A stretch of 41,653 bases of DNA from Pseudomonadota bacterium (GCA_021816925.1 JAKAWQ010000032.1:1-41653), one strand, 5' to 3'. Shown: positions 16,706 to 29,677, counted from the stretch's first letter. The notes: generated by a model from the sequence alone, not told the origin. Program-made: numbers and translations.

Positions 16706-16994
16706 GCCCGGTGCACGGAGCGCCGAGCGGTCCTGCGTGGCGAGCAGGCGGGGCGTCCGCGCGTTGAGCGCGAACCGGCGCGACCTATTCCGCTGGCTGG
16801 CGCTGCATCGCCAGGAATTGCATAATCTATAGCAACATTCGTAAAGTTGGGCCCACCGCGGGTTGGCACAAGGCGCCGCCGAAACTTCGCAGGCTGGGCC
16901 AGAGAACCAGCTGCCGGACGAGCCGCGAAATACCCGAAATCAGTTTACCCGATCTGCCGCACTCGACACGCACCGGGTGCCTTCCCGCGGTTCC

Positions 16995-18452
16995 TCACGG
17001 CAAGAGTGGATTCGACCGTTGGAGCTGATTGGCGCCCGGCAGGTTGCTCGTGGACCAACCGCCGCCGAGGTTCTCGACCAGGCTCACGCTTGCCAGCAAG
17101 CGATTTTGGCGAATGGCGATGGCATTCTCCTGGTCTGCCAGAAGCGTCGCCTGGGCGACGACCACGGAGGTGTAGGTGACGGTGCCGGCCTTGTACTCGT
17201 TCAGAGTGATGGCGAGGGCCTCCTTGGCCGAGGCGACGGCGGTGTCCTGGACTTTCGCGACAGCGGACAGGATGCGCAAGGAAGAGAGCTGGTCCTCTAC
17301 GCCCTGGAATGCGCTGAGAACGGTCGCGCGGTAGGTGGCGACGCTCTGATCGTACACGGCTCGCTGTGCCGCGACAGCGGCGCTTCGGGCGCCGCCATTG
17401 AAGAGCGTGGCCGTTGCTGCGGCCCCGAGCGACCAAACGCGATTTGCTGCCTTGACCAGTGAATCGATGGGATTGCCGACATAGCCGAATAGGCCCGAGA
17501 GCGTGATATCAGGGTAGTAAGCGGCGATTTGGACGCCGATCAGCGCGTTCTGCTCGGCCATTGTACGCTCGGCGGCCGCGATGTCCGGTCGGCGTTCAAG
17601 CAGCGTGGAAGGAACACCCGCGGGGACAACGGGGACGGTGCTCGCGAGCCTGCCGGGCGGGATCGTGAGATCGGCGGGCGGCTTCCCGATGAGAACGGCG
17701 ATTGCGTGCTCGAACTCGGCGCGGGCGACACCGGCGTTGATTGCCGCGACCTCGGCGTTCTGCAGTTGGACCTCTGCGGCGAGCACATCAGAGCGAGCCG
17801 CGGTGCCGGCAGCATACTGGTTCTCGGTGATCCGGAGTGAGCGGCGGTAGGCGGCCACCGTGGCACGAAGGAGAGTCTTCTGGGCATCGGCGGCGCGCAG
17901 TTGGAAATAGTCCGAAGCCAGTGCCGCCTGAGCCGAAAGCTCGGCCGAGGCGAGATCGGCGGCGGAAGCCTGGGCGGCGGCGACGCTGCTTTGAATCTGG
18001 CGACGAATCTTGCCCCAGAGATCGAGATCCCAGGCGCCGGTTCCCTCCAGCGTGTTGGTGGTTGTGGTGATGGAGGCGGGGGAGAAATTGCCACCGGCGC
18101 CGATGCTGCTGCGGCTGCTCGACTGACGTACCACCCCTGCATTGGTCCCGAAACTGGGATAAAGCCCGGCGCGAGCCTCGTTTACCAGCGCGCGCGCTTC
18201 AAGGTAGGCGTCGGCCGCGGCACGGACGGTCTGGTTGGAAACATTCACATGGGCTTCCAGTTTGTCGAGTGTGGGGTCATGATAAATTGACCACCATGCG
18301 CCACGGGTGATCTCCGCTCGCGGCTGTGCCGCTACCCAGCCGGACAGTTCCTTGTACTGCGTTGGGACAATCGCAGGCGGGCGATGGTAGTTCGGCCCGA
18401 TCGCACAGCCGGTCAGCGTCAGAAAGACGGCTAAACGGGTGGCGCGCCTCAC
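16995..18452 (-). CDS. NodT-family outer-membrane efflux lipoprotein
   Basis: The 485-aa product is a TolC-like channel of the NodT/OprM type. It has a lipoprotein signal with lipobox LTLTGC (lipidated Cys16) and two repeated outer-membrane-efflux halves. Typical segments are GPNYHRPP, WWSIYHDPTLDKL, GTGAWDLDLWGKIRR and ERRPDIAAAERTMAEQNA. It forms the exit duct for the RND pump encoded just upstream. The start is best placed at GTG 18452, which overlaps the preceding pump stop by four bases (GTGA) and puts the lipobox at the expected distance. The longer frame reaching 18500 would bury the lipobox too deep. It is the last gene of the efflux operon. Confidence 0.93.
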   Translation of the reverse strand: MRRATRLAVFLTLTGCAIGPNYHRPPAIVPTQYKELSGWVAAQPRAEITRGAWWSIYHDPTLDKLEAHVNVSNQTVRAAADAYLEARALVNEARAGLYPSFGTNAGVVRQSSSRSSIGAGGNFSPASITTTTNTLEGTGAWDLDLWGKIRRQIQSSVAAAQASAADLASAELSAQAALASDYFQLRAADAQKTLLRATVAAYRRSLRITENQYAAGTAARSDVLAAEVQLQNAEVAAINAGVARAEFEHAIAVLIGKPPADLTIPPGRLASTVPVVPAGVPSTLLERRPDIAAAERTMAEQNALIGVQIAAYYPDITLSGLFGYVGNPIDSLVKAANRVWSLGAAATATLFNGGARSAAVAAQRAVYDQSVATYRATVLSAFQGVEDQLSSLRILSAVAKVQDTAVASAKEALAITLNEYKAGTVTYTSVVVAQATLLADQENAIAIRQNRLLASVSLVENLGGGWSTSNLPGANQLQRSNPLLP

Positions 18453-21400
18453 TCCCCGGGCTCCAAGGCGGCCGGCCGACCGGCGAGGCGGCGGAGCCAA
18501 AGGCGCAGGCGATCGAGATAGAGGTAAATGACGGGTGTGGTGTAAAGGGTGAGGATCTGACTCACGACCAGTCCGCCGATAATGGAGATGCCGAGGGGTC
18601 GGCGTAGCTCCGCTCCGTAACCGGGGCTCAGCACAAGCGGCAGGGCGCCGAGGGTTGCGGCGGCGGTGGTCATGATGATCGGGCGGAAGCGCAGGCTGGC
18701 TGCCTCGTAAATGGCACGGCGTGGCGAGAGATTGCGGCTGCGCTCGGCAGCAATAGCAAAGTCGATCATCATGATGGCGTTCTTCTTGACGATGCCGATG
18801 AGGAGAATGAGGCCGATCAGCGAGATGATGGTGAAAGGAAGCCGGGCGAGCATGAGGGCAAGCAGCGCACCGACGCCGGCGGAGGGCAAGGTGGAGAGGA
18901 TGGTGATGGGGTGGATAGTGCTCTCGTAGAGAATTCCGAGCACGACATAGACGGCGAACAGGGCGCCAAGGATCAGGATCGGCTCTTCGGAGAGTGACCG
19001 GGTGAAGAGCTGCGCGGTGCCAGAAAACGCCGCGTGAATCGTGGTCGGCATGTCGATCCTGCGGATCGCGGCCTGGATCGCCGCCGAGGCTTCGCTCAGG
19101 GTCTTCCCCTGCGCCAGGTTGAAGGAGAGTGTGGAGGCGACGAACAAGCCCTGATGGTTGACGGCAAGAGGCGTGGTGCCGGGGGCGAAATGGGCGAACG
19201 CGGCGAGTGGCACCATCGTTTCCTGAGCGGTGCTGACGGCGGCGCCGCTGGAGGCGATGCCCTTGCCCTGGGCGGCGATCGCGTTCAATGCGGCGTTGCG
19301 CGCCGCATTCTGGGCAAGCGACGCCGCCGAGGGCGCCGCCCCGGAGGCTGCGACGGTGCCGGCAGCGTAGCCGGACGATTCGGTGCCGCTGGCAGACCCG
19401 CCGGAGGTGCTGACATAGATGTCCTTGAGGATCGAGGGGCTTTGCCAGTAACGGGGCTCGACTTCCATCACGACATGGTACTGGTTCATCTGGCGGTACA
19501 TGGTCGAGACCTGGCGCTGGCCGAAGGCATCGTAGAGGGTGTTGTCGATCTTACTCGGCGTGACGCCGAGGCGAGCGGCGGTCGCGCGGTCGATCACAAC
19601 ATTGGTTTCGAGCCCGCCCTGCTGCTGGTCGGAATTGACGTCGCGCAGCACGTTCGAGTGGGCAAGTGCTGCCTCGAGCGTCTTGGCCCACTTATAGACC
19701 TCTGAGGCCGAGCTGCCTTGCAGCGTGAACTGGTACAATGCATTGCTTGCCCGACCACCCACCCTGAGGTCGGTTGCCTGCTGGAGAAAGAGCCGCGCGC
19801 CGGCGATGCGACTGAATGGTTTGCGCAACTCGGAGATTACCTGGCCGGCCGAGACGCCGCGTTTCGCCAGCGGCTTCAGAGTGACAAATATGAAGCCTGA
19901 ATTGGTCTGACCACCGCCGGTGAATCCGGCTACATTCTGAACCGCGGGATTGCGGCGAATGATCGCCATGAAGGCCGCAAGCTTCTTTTGCATAGCCTGG
20001 AACGAGATATCCTGGTCGGCCTGGACGCCACCCAGCAGCACGCCGGTATCCTCGGTCGGAAAGAGTCCCTTCGGAATGGCAACGAACAAAAAGACGGTCA
20101 GGCCGACCGTCGCCAGAAGGGCAAGGATGCTGATCAACGGGTGGCGGAGGGCCGTCCAGAGGCTCGTCACATAGCGGTCGTGGACGAAGTCGAAGGCGGC
20201 GCGGCTCCAGCCGAAGATCCTTCCGAGCGCGCCCTGGGCAAGCCCCGACGGCCGTTGTCGCAGCATGATCGCGCACATCATGGGCGTCGTGGTGAGAGAG
20301 ACCACGAGCGAAACGGCGATCGCAAGGGAGAGCGTCAGGCCGAACTCGCGAAAAAGACGCCCTACGATTCCCCCCATGAGGAGGATAGGCAGAAAGACGG
20401 CAATGAGCGAGAGGCTCATCGAAAGAACCGTGAAGCCCACCTCGCGAGTGCCTTTGAGCGCGGCCTCGCGCGGAGCGAGGCCGCTATCGAGGTGCCGCGA
20501 AACATTCTCGAGAACCACGATCGCATCATCGACCACGAAGCCGGTCGAGATGGTGAGGGCCATCAGCGAGAGATTATCGAGACTGAACCCGAGCAGATAC
20601 ATGCCGCCGAAGGTGCCGATGATCGAGACCGGGAGCGCCACGCTCGGGATAAGGGCAGCCCGGACATCGCGGAGAAAAAGGAAGACCACGAGAATGACAA
20701 GGCCGACTGCCGCAAGGAGCGTCAGTTCGGTGTCTGCAAGAGAGGCGCGGATGGTGGTGCTGCGATCCAGCATCACGGTGAGATCGATGCTGGTGGGGAT
20801 GGAGGCGCGCAGCATGGGCAGGAGCGCGCGGACCCGATCGACGGTGCTGATGATGTTGGCGCCCGGCTGCGGAAAGAGAATGACGAGCACGGCAGGTTTG
20901 CCATTGGCAAGACCCTCGGTGCGCACGTTCTCGACCCCGTTGACAACATGCGCCACATCAGAGAGCCGCACCGGCGCACCGTTGCGCCAGGCAATGACGA
21001 GCGAAGCGTACTGGCTGGCTCGGGTTGCCTGGTCGTTGCTGTAGATCTGATAGCGCCGGCCACCGAATGAGATCGAGCCCTTCGGGCTGTTGGCATTGGC
21101 GGCGGCGAGGGCGGCGCGCACATCCTCGAGGCCGATGCCGTATTTGAAGAGTGGGTTCGGGTTGAGCTCGACGCGAACAGCCGGCAGCGCGCTGCCGCCA
21201 AGTTCGACTTCGCCGATCCCCGGCACCTGCGAGAGTCGCTGCTGGAGAATAGTATCGGCCGCATCGTAAATCTGCCCTCGAGTCAGCGTCGGTGAGGTAA
21301 GGGCAAAGATCATGATCGGCGCGGAAGCGGGGTTGAACTTGCGCCAGGTCGGATTGCTGCGGAGGTTTGCCGGCAGATCGGCGCGCGCGGCGTTGATCGC

Positions 21401-21730
21401 CGCCTGCACGTCGCTTGCCGCTCCGTTGATGTTCCGATCAAGGCCGAACTGCAGAACGATGCGGGCCTTGCCGACCGTGCTCGTCGACGTCATCTCGGTG
21501 ACGTCCGCGATCGTGCCAAGGTGCCGCTCGAGCGGTGCGGCAACGGTAGCCGCCACGGTTTGCGGGCTTGCACCGGGCAGGTTGGCCGTGACAGCGATGG
21601 TCGGAAAGTCGATCTGCGGGAGTGGCGCCACGGGCAGATTGGCATAGGCGAAAAGGCCCGCGAGCACGACACCCAGGGTGAGTAGGGTCGTTGCGACCGG
21701 GCGGTTGATGAAGGGCGCCGAAAGATTCAC
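18449..21730 (-). CDS. RND efflux pump subunit, MdtC/MuxC-like
   Basis: This 1093-aa inner-membrane protein has the twelve-helix RND layout. It starts MNLSAPFINRPVATTLLTLG, has the proton-relay aspartate pair in [18 protein letters not shown] (helix 4), and carries the matching lysine in [14 protein letters not shown] (helix 10). Two large periplasmic loops form the porter and docking domains. It resembles the MdtC half of the MdtABC heteromultimer. Compared with its neighbour it contains an extra Ala/Ser/Gly-rich stretch of about 65 residues (about 774-838) in the second periplasmic loop. The gene begins 13 bases after the MdtB-like gene and its stop overlaps the NodT-type gene, indicating tight coupling. 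Confidence 0.95.
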   Translation of the reverse strand: MNLSAPFINRPVATTLLTLGVVLAGLFAYANLPVAPLPQIDFPTIAVTANLPGASPQTVAATVAAPLERHLGTIADVTEMTSTSTVGKARIVLQFGLDRNINGAASDVQAAINAARADLPANLRSNPTWRKFNPASAPIMIFALTSPTLTRGQIYDAADTILQQRLSQVPGIGEVELGGSALPAVRVELNPNPLFKYGIGLEDVRAALAAANANSPKGSISFGGRRYQIYSNDQATRASQYASLVIAWRNGAPVRLSDVAHVVNGVENVRTEGLANGKPAVLVILFPQPGANIISTVDRVRALLPMLRASIPTSIDLTVMLDRSTTIRASLADTELTLLAAVGLVILVVFLFLRDVRAALIPSVALPVSIIGTFGGMYLLGFSLDNLSLMALTISTGFVVDDAIVVLENVSRHLDSGLAPREAALKGTREVGFTVLSMSLSLIAVFLPILLMGGIVGRLFREFGLTLSLAIAVSLVVSLTTTPMMCAIMLRQRPSGLAQGALGRIFGWSRAAFDFVHDRYVTSLWTALRHPLISILALLATVGLTVFLFVAIPKGLFPTEDTGVLLGGVQADQDISFQAMQKKLAAFMAIIRRNPAVQNVAGFTGGGQTNSGFIFVTLKPLAKRGVSAGQVISELRKPFSRIAGARLFLQQATDLRVGGRASNALYQFTLQGSSASEVYKWAKTLEAALAHSNVLRDVNSDQQQGGLETNVVIDRATAARLGVTPSKIDNTLYDAFGQRQVSTMYRQMNQYHVVMEVEPRYWQSPSILKDIYVSTSGGSASGTESSGYAAGTVAASGAAPSAASLAQNAARNAALNAIAAQGKGIASSGAAVSTAQETMVPLAAFAHFAPGTTPLAVNHQGLFVASTLSFNLAQGKTLSEASAAIQAAIRRIDMPTTIHAAFSGTAQLFTRSLSEEPILILGALFAVYVVLGILYESTIHPITILSTLPSAGVGALLALMLARLPFTIISLIGLILLIGIVKKNAIMMIDFAIAAERSRNLSPRRAIYEAASLRFRPIIMTTAAATLGALPLVLSPGYGAELRRPLGISIIGGLVVSQILTLYTTPVIYLYLDRLRLWLRRLAGRPAALEPGE

Positions 21731-21743
21731 GTCGGGACGTTCT

Positions 21744-24700
21744 TCACTCGGCTGCCGCGCCCGGCACTGGGGCGGGACCTGCGTTCGGGCCGCGCAGCCT
21801 TTCCGCCAGCCGGTCGAGGTAGAGGTAGATAACCGGGGTGGTGAAGAGGGTGAGAAGCTGGCTCAGGAGAAGGCCGCCCACGATGGCAACGCCAAGCGGC
21901 CGGCGAAGCTCCGAACCGGTACCGGTGCCGAGCACCAGCGGGAGGGCGGCGAACAGCGCCGCCATGGTGGTCATCATGATGGGACGGAAGCGCAGAAGGC
22001 AGGCGTGCCGGATGGCCGCGCGCGGCGCCATTCCATCACGCCGCTCGGCGCTCAGCGCGAAATCGATCATCATGATGGCATTCTTCTTGACGATGCCGAT
22101 CAGCAGGATGATGCCGATGATCGAGATGACGTCGAGATTCTCACTCGCCAGCATCAGTGCCAGGAGCGCGCCGATTCCGGCGGAAGGCAGCGTTGAGAGG
22201 ATCGTGAGTGGGTGGATGAAGCTCTCGTAGAGCACGCCGAGCACGATATAGACGGTGGCGATTGCGGCGAGGATGAGAAAGAGCTCGTTGCCGAGTGTGG
22301 CCTGGAAGGCAAGGGCCGCGCCCTGGAAGGTCGTGAGGAAGCTGGCCGGCAAGCCGATTTGCCGCTCCGCGCGTTGGATTGCCGAGACCGCGGCGCCGAG
22401 CGAGGCTCCGGGAGCCAGATCGAAAGAGATGCGGGTCGCCGGGAACTGGCCGAGGTGCTCGATGAGGAGAGGTGCCGTATGCACTTTGACCAATGCGATT
22501 GCCGAGAACGGGACCTGCCCGCCGGCGGCGAGTGCCGAGGGCAGATAGACATCGTTGAGCGCGTTGAGGGAGGTGAGCAGCGTCGGGTCGGCCTGCAGGA
22601 TGACGCGGTACTGATTCGACTGGGTGAAAATCGTGGAAATGATCCGCTGGCCGAAGGCGTCGTAGAGCGCGTTATCGACAGTTGCCATGGTGATGCCGAA
22701 GCTTGCCGCCTTGCTCCGGTTGACATCGATCGTCGCGGCGAGCCCGCGGCTCTGAAGGTCGCTTGAGACGTTGGTGAGGGCCGGAATCTTCCGGAGCGCG
22801 GCGAGCAGCTTTGGAACCCAAATCTCGAAGGCTGAGGTGTCCGCGTTCTCGAGCACGAATTGGTACTGCGCCGCGCTTACCGTATCGCCGATGGTCAGAT
22901 CCTGCACCGGCTTCATGGCGAGGCTGATGCCGGGCACGTCCGCGACCGCCTTCTGCAGGCGGCGGATGATCTGGGTTGCCGAGAGGCTGCGCTGATCACG
23001 CGGGCGGAGCGTGATCAGGAAGCGGCCGCTGTTGAGGGTAAGGTTGGTGCCGTCCACTCCAACATAGGAGGAAAGGTCGGCGACGTCGTGGTTCCTGAGA
23101 ATGATCTTTGCAAGCGCCTGCTGGCGAGCGACCATCGCGTTGTAGGAGATCGACTGCGCGGATGTGGTGATGCCCTGGATCTCGCCGGTATCCTGGACCG
23201 GGAAGAACCCCTTGGGGATGACAATGTAGAGGGCGATGGTGAGCGCGAACGTCGCGATCGCAATGGCAAGCACGGCGGGTTGATGATCGAGCACAAAGCC
23301 GAGTGCCCGGTCGTAGGCGGCGAGTGTGCGATCGAAGAGACGGCGGCTGGCCGCACCGAGGTGGCTGTCCTCGACGCCGGTATCGCGCTTGAGCAGGCGG
23401 GCGGAGAGCATCGGCACAAGCGTCAAAGAAACGATCGCAGAAATGACGATGGTCGTGGCAAGCGTTATGGCAAACTCGTGGAAAAGCCGGCCGACGACAT
23501 CACCCATGAAGAGGAGCGGGATCAGGACCGCGATCAGCGACACGGTGAGCGAGATGATAGTAAAACCGATCTCACCCGAGCCTTTGAGCGCCGCCTCACG
23601 CGCAGAGAGGCCTTGCTCAACATAGCGTGAGATGTTCTCGATCACGACAATAGCGTCGTCCACGACGAACCCGGTGGCGATGGTGAGCGCCATCAGCGAG
23701 AGATTGTCGAGGCTGAAGCCGAGCAGGTACATCACCCCGAATGTCCCGACGATCGAGAGCGGCACCGAGAGGCTTGGAATGATCGTTGCCGGGATGCTGC
23801 GCAGGAAGATGAAAATCACAAGCACCACAAGACCGACCGCGAGGGCTAGTTCGAACTGGACATCGCGTACCGAAGCGCGGATAGTGGCGGTGCGATCGGC
23901 GATTGTGGCCACCTTGATCGAGGAAGGGAGTTGCGCGGTCAGCCGGGGCAGGAGTGCCTTGATCCGGTCGGCGACCGCGATCACGTTCGCTCCGGGCTGG
24001 CGCTGGATGTTCAAGATCACCGCCGGCGAAGTGTTGCTCCAGGCGCCGATCTGGTTGTCTTCCGGGCCTTTGGTGACGGTAGCGACATTGGAAAGATATA
24101 CGGGGGCACCGTTCTTGTAGGCGATCACGGCCCGTTCGTACTGCGCTGCGCTCTGCAACTGGTCGTTTGCGTTGATAGTATAGGCGCGCGCGGGGCCGTC
24201 GAAGTTGCCCTTGGGCAGGTTGATGTTGAGGTTGCCGATAGTGGTGCGCAGATCATCGATGCTGAGGCCGTAGCCGGCGAGCTTCTGCAGGTTGACCTCA
24301 ATACGCACGGCGGGTGCGCTGCCGCCGCTGATGCTGACCAGCCCGACGCCTGCGACCTGGGAGATTTTCTGGGCAAGCATCGTGTCCACGAAGTTCTCGA
24401 CCGACGTGAGCGGCAGTACGGCCGAGGTTGCGGCGAGTGTGAGGATCGGCGCATCGGCGGGGTTGTACTTGGCATAGATCGGTGGCGCCGGCAGGCCTGC
24501 CGGAAGCAGGTTGCCGGCGGCGTTGATGGCGGCCTGCACCTCCTGCTCGGCGACGTCGAGGCTGAGAGACAGGTCGAACTGAAGCGTGATGACCGAGGCG
24601 CCCGCAGAGGATATGGAGGACATCTGGTTGAGCCCCGGCATCTCGCCGAACTGCACCTCGAGCGGCGCGGTGACCGAAGTCGCCATCACGTCGGGACTGG

Positions 24701-24860
24701 CGCCAGGATAGAAGGTCGTCACCTGGATGGTCGGATAATCGACCTCGGGCAGCGCCGAGATCGGCAGGAGGGTGTACGCAAGGATTCCTGCGAGCAGGAT
24801 GGCGAGCATCAGGAGCGACGTGCCCACCGGGCGCAGGATGAATAGGCGTGAAGGGTTCAT
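21744..24860 (-). CDS. RND efflux pump subunit, MdtB/MuxB-like
   Basis: The 1038-aa product is a second RND transporter protomer, starting [20 protein letters not shown]. The proton-relay residues are intact: aspartates in [18 protein letters not shown] and the helix-10 lysine in [14 protein letters not shown]. The order adaptor, pump, pump is the MdtABC/MuxABC arrangement, in which two different pumps form a mixed trimer. The length is normal for the family and there is no insertion like that of the neighbouring subunit. It lies 36 bases after the adaptor gene. Substrates of this class include bile salts, novobiocin and metal-linked compounds in other bacteria; the substrate here is unknown. 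Confidence 0.95.
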   Translation of the reverse strand: MNPSRLFILRPVGTSLLMLAILLAGILAYTLLPISALPEVDYPTIQVTTFYPGASPDVMATSVTAPLEVQFGEMPGLNQMSSISSAGASVITLQFDLSLSLDVAEQEVQAAINAAGNLLPAGLPAPPIYAKYNPADAPILTLAATSAVLPLTSVENFVDTMLAQKISQVAGVGLVSISGGSAPAVRIEVNLQKLAGYGLSIDDLRTTIGNLNINLPKGNFDGPARAYTINANDQLQSAAQYERAVIAYKNGAPVYLSNVATVTKGPEDNQIGAWSNTSPAVILNIQRQPGANVIAVADRIKALLPRLTAQLPSSIKVATIADRTATIRASVRDVQFELALAVGLVVLVIFIFLRSIPATIIPSLSVPLSIVGTFGVMYLLGFSLDNLSLMALTIATGFVVDDAIVVIENISRYVEQGLSAREAALKGSGEIGFTIISLTVSLIAVLIPLLFMGDVVGRLFHEFAITLATTIVISAIVSLTLVPMLSARLLKRDTGVEDSHLGAASRRLFDRTLAAYDRALGFVLDHQPAVLAIAIATFALTIALYIVIPKGFFPVQDTGEIQGITTSAQSISYNAMVARQQALAKIILRNHDVADLSSYVGVDGTNLTLNSGRFLITLRPRDQRSLSATQIIRRLQKAVADVPGISLAMKPVQDLTIGDTVSAAQYQFVLENADTSAFEIWVPKLLAALRKIPALTNVSSDLQSRGLAATIDVNRSKAASFGITMATVDNALYDAFGQRIISTIFTQSNQYRVILQADPTLLTSLNALNDVYLPSALAAGGQVPFSAIALVKVHTAPLLIEHLGQFPATRISFDLAPGASLGAAVSAIQRAERQIGLPASFLTTFQGAALAFQATLGNELFLILAAIATVYIVLGVLYESFIHPLTILSTLPSAGIGALLALMLASENLDVISIIGIILLIGIVKKNAIMMIDFALSAERRDGMAPRAAIRHACLLRFRPIMMTTMAALFAALPLVLGTGTGSELRRPLGVAIVGGLLLSQLLTLFTTPVIYLYLDRLAERLRGPNAGPAPVPGAAAE

Positions 24861-24896
24861 GCGTGCGCGGTGCGAGCCGATGCAACCGGCTGACGG

Positions 24897-26153
24897 TCAG
24901 GCTTTGGGCTTGCCGGGCGGCGCGTGGCTGGCCGCGGCGGAGGAAGCGCCGGTGGAAGAGACGATCATCACCTTTGCGCCCGGGTGCAGCCGGTCGGCCC
25001 CGTCCGTCACCACCCGTTCGCCGGCGGTGAGGCCCGAGAGGATCGCGGTCTCCTCGCCCTCGCTCGGGCCGGGGACGATCTTGGTCACGGCAACGGTGCC
25101 GTTCGGCTGGACGACATAGACGAAGGTGCCGGGGGCGCCACGCTGGATGGCGGCGGAGGGCACCAGCACCACGCCCTTGAGTGTCTGCACCAGAAGCCGG
25201 ACATTCACGAACTGGTTTGGGAACAGCACATCCTTCGGGTTGGCGAAGTCGGCGCGGAGCGCAACGGTGCCCGTCGTTGTGTTGATCTGGTTGTCCATTG
25301 CTGCGAGCGTTCCGCTGGCCAGCTTCGTGGTGTTGGAGCTGTCGTACGCCGCAACCGGAAGCTTGGCTCCCGCTTGCGTGGCCGCCATCACGGCAGGGAT
25401 GTCGTTCTGCGGCAACGAAAAGAGAACGCTGATCGGGTTCATCTGATTGACGACGACGATGCCGTTGGTATCGGAGGTTTGCACGTAGTTGCCGAGATCC
25501 ACCTGGCGCAGGCCCACACGCCCCGCGATCGGGGAGATGATATGGCAATACGCGAGATTGAGCCTGGCGTTGTCGATCGCAGCCTGATCCGTCTTTACAG
25601 TGCCCAGATATTGCTGCACCAGGAACTGCTGGTCGGATACCTGCTGTTCGGCGATCGAGTTCTGCGCCTTGAGCCGCTCGTAGCGGGCGAGATCGCTTTG
25701 GGCCTGATGGAGAAGTGCGGCGTCGTGGGCGAGCTGACCTTCTGCCTGCTCGAGGGCCACCTGATAGGGACGGGGATCGATCTGAGCCAGGAACTGGCCC
25801 TTAGCAACGGTCTCGCCCTCCTTGAATCCGAGCTGCATCAGGGTACCATTGATCTGGGTTCTGACCGTCACGCTGGCGATGGGCGTGACCGTGCCGAGTG
25901 CATTCAGGATCACCGGCATGTTGCCCTTGGTGGCGCTGGCGACACCGACGGGCTGCGGTGGGATGGTGGGGGTGGCCGGTGGCCGGCCGCCCCAGGGATG
26001 TGCCCAGATGACGAGCCCGGCAACCAGGGCGAGCAGCAGGATCGCGGGCAACATCCGACTGCGGCGACGGACTGCGGGCCGCACGATGGTCTCACGGCTT
26101 GCCGGCGGGCTGCCATAATCTCTTGCCGTGGCTGGATCGGTACGTTCGTCCAT
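24897..26153 (-). CDS. RND periplasmic adaptor (membrane fusion protein), MdtA-like
   Basis: The 418-aa protein has an N-terminal membrane anchor (about residues 33-51, RMLPAILLLALVAGLVIWAH). The usual adaptor domains follow: a split lipoyl domain (TVRTQINGTLMQLGFKEGET and RPYQVALEQAEGQLAHDAAL), an alpha-helical hairpin, the closing half of the lipoyl domain (YCHIISPIAGRVGLRQVDLG), and a beta-barrel/membrane-proximal region ending in GLTAGERVVTDGADRLHPGAK. It bridges the RND pumps to the outer-membrane channel. ATG 26153 is chosen because AGGGG precedes it; an in-frame upstream start lacks support. It is the first gene of the efflux operon, so the operon promoter must lie in the long region to its right. 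No dedicated regulator gene is adjacent. Confidence 0.94.
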   Translation of the reverse strand: MDERTDPATARDYGSPPASRETIVRPAVRRRSRMLPAILLLALVAGLVIWAHPWGGRPPATPTIPPQPVGVASATKGNMPVILNALGTVTPIASVTVRTQINGTLMQLGFKEGETVAKGQFLAQIDPRPYQVALEQAEGQLAHDAALLHQAQSDLARYERLKAQNSIAEQQVSDQQFLVQQYLGTVKTDQAAIDNARLNLAYCHIISPIAGRVGLRQVDLGNYVQTSDTNGIVVVNQMNPISVLFSLPQNDIPAVMAATQAGAKLPVAAYDSSNTTKLASGTLAAMDNQINTTTGTVALRADFANPKDVLFPNQFVNVRLLVQTLKGVVLVPSAAIQRGAPGTFVYVVQPNGTVAVTKIVPGPSEGEETAILSGLTAGERVVTDGADRLHPGAKVMIVSSTGASSAAASHAPPGKPKA

Positions 26154-27238
26154 CAACCCCTCAAGCGAGTCGCTACTCTGCACAATGGACAAGGTTCGCA
26201 TGCCGAGATGGCGGAAATGGGGCTCGCGTCATCTATCGGAGCGAATTCCGAGGAGCCATTGCTCTCGGATTATTGCTGCAATATGTCACGATTCTCATTG
26301 TTTCCTTTCCACCCGGTTGCTGCGCTGTCACACCAGGGGGCGACGACGTAGGCGTTCCTCTGGCCCGCATGTTCCGTTCGAGACGGAAGGCTGAGACGAG
26401 CCTTTCCGTAAGAGTATAGCGCTTTATAAGAGCTTCCACGCCTTATTCTACGCTCCTCTTTACGCCGTAGCAGCAATTGCCGCTCATGCACGGGATGGGG
26501 CTAGCCTGCAGTTGAGGCTTTCCCTGGATGTGGCCGCGGCGTATCAGGCACTTGCCGATGGAGCCGCGAGCGTGATTTGGAGCGGATTGCTTCGCGTGAT
26601 GCCAAGCCGGCAAACCGATCCTTCACCGGCACTCATATGTCTCTGCGAGGTGGTGGCGCGGGACTCTTTCCTGCCGGCGGGCACCAGGGCCGCACTTCGG
26701 CCTTGATGACTCCGTGGGATTTTGGCTAGGCACCGTCGCCGATGTGCCGACGCCGTGGGTTTCCGTCGCCGCAGGCCTTTGTTGCGCCGGCATCGATCTC
26801 CCCGGCCTGGTCGGACGTGATCCGGTACAGCTCTCCGATTGGCAAGGTGCAGCGATTCCGGCCTGGAGCGTATTCAGCCTAGCTGAACGCGCTCCTACTT
26901 CTTTTCCCAAGGGGATTCACGCGGTCCCGTGGCTCCTTTGGGATCGCCTCCGGCGATTCCAGTCAGCCGCGATGCGCTCCAGGCAAAGGGGCCTATTCGA
27001 TACGCCACCGCCGCCCGCTCCTCGAAGTGGGCCGCATGAACTCACGGGATTGGCGCCGACGATGCGACGGAACCTCCGTCGGGTCAATCCGACGGCGGGC
27101 GAGGAGGTTCAGCGCACGATTGGGCGATGGTTCCCGAATATTCCGTCGCCCATCTTCGCTGCCGACATCGATTATTATCGCCAGCGGAAATCTGGTAGAA
27201 CCACACCCTTGGCGCGGGGAACACCTGTCCCCGTCCGG
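26154..27238. other. 1.1-kb region with no recognisable gene between the efflux operon and clpA
   Basis: I see no frame here with a convincing protein. The open frames present (for example plus 26512-26706 and the plus frame entering at 26714, which runs on antisense to clpA) have third-codon positions less GC-biased than the neighbouring genes and no familiar motif. The stretch 26260-26480 is noticeably more AT-rich and probably carries the efflux-operon promoter; a TATACT on the minus strand near 26413-26418 could be a -10 box, but its -35 partner is poor. A 7-base inverted repeat (CCGTCGG / CCGACGG, 27076-27095) lies downstream of clpA without a T-run. The region could hold decayed coding sequence or a small RNA. 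Confidence 0.5.
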
Positions 27239-29581
<2,343 letters not shown>

Positions 29582-29598
29582 GGTGCGTGACGCTCCTT

Positions 29599-29614
29599 GG
29601 GGCCGCGCGGCCCC
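29599..29614. repeat. 16-base perfect GC palindrome in the clpS-clpA gap
   Basis: GGGGCCGCGCGGCCCC is a perfect palindrome ending directly against the AAGGAG ribosome site of clpA. Further GC-rich dyad sequence (around 29615-29635) extends the structured stretch. In the clpS-clpA transcript it would form a tight hairpin just before the clpA translation start. No T-run follows, so it is not a standard terminator. A role in limiting clpA relative to clpS expression is conceivable but not shown. Confidence 0.45.
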
Positions 29615-29677
29615 GCCGCGGCGCTGCTGCGGGGTCGGCGGCAACCGGTGACATTCTCCCGCTCTGCATATAGAGAC

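Noticed and set aside
27208-27235. Inverted repeat CGGGGA / TCCCCG just after the clpA stop as a terminator.
   Set aside because: The stem is only six pairs with a seven-base loop and no T-run on the minus strand.
26260-27238. CRISPR array or tRNA genes in the gene-free stretch and other gaps.
   Set aside because: No regularly spaced direct repeats and no T-loop consensus (GTTCGAATC-like) with pairing acceptor arms were found.
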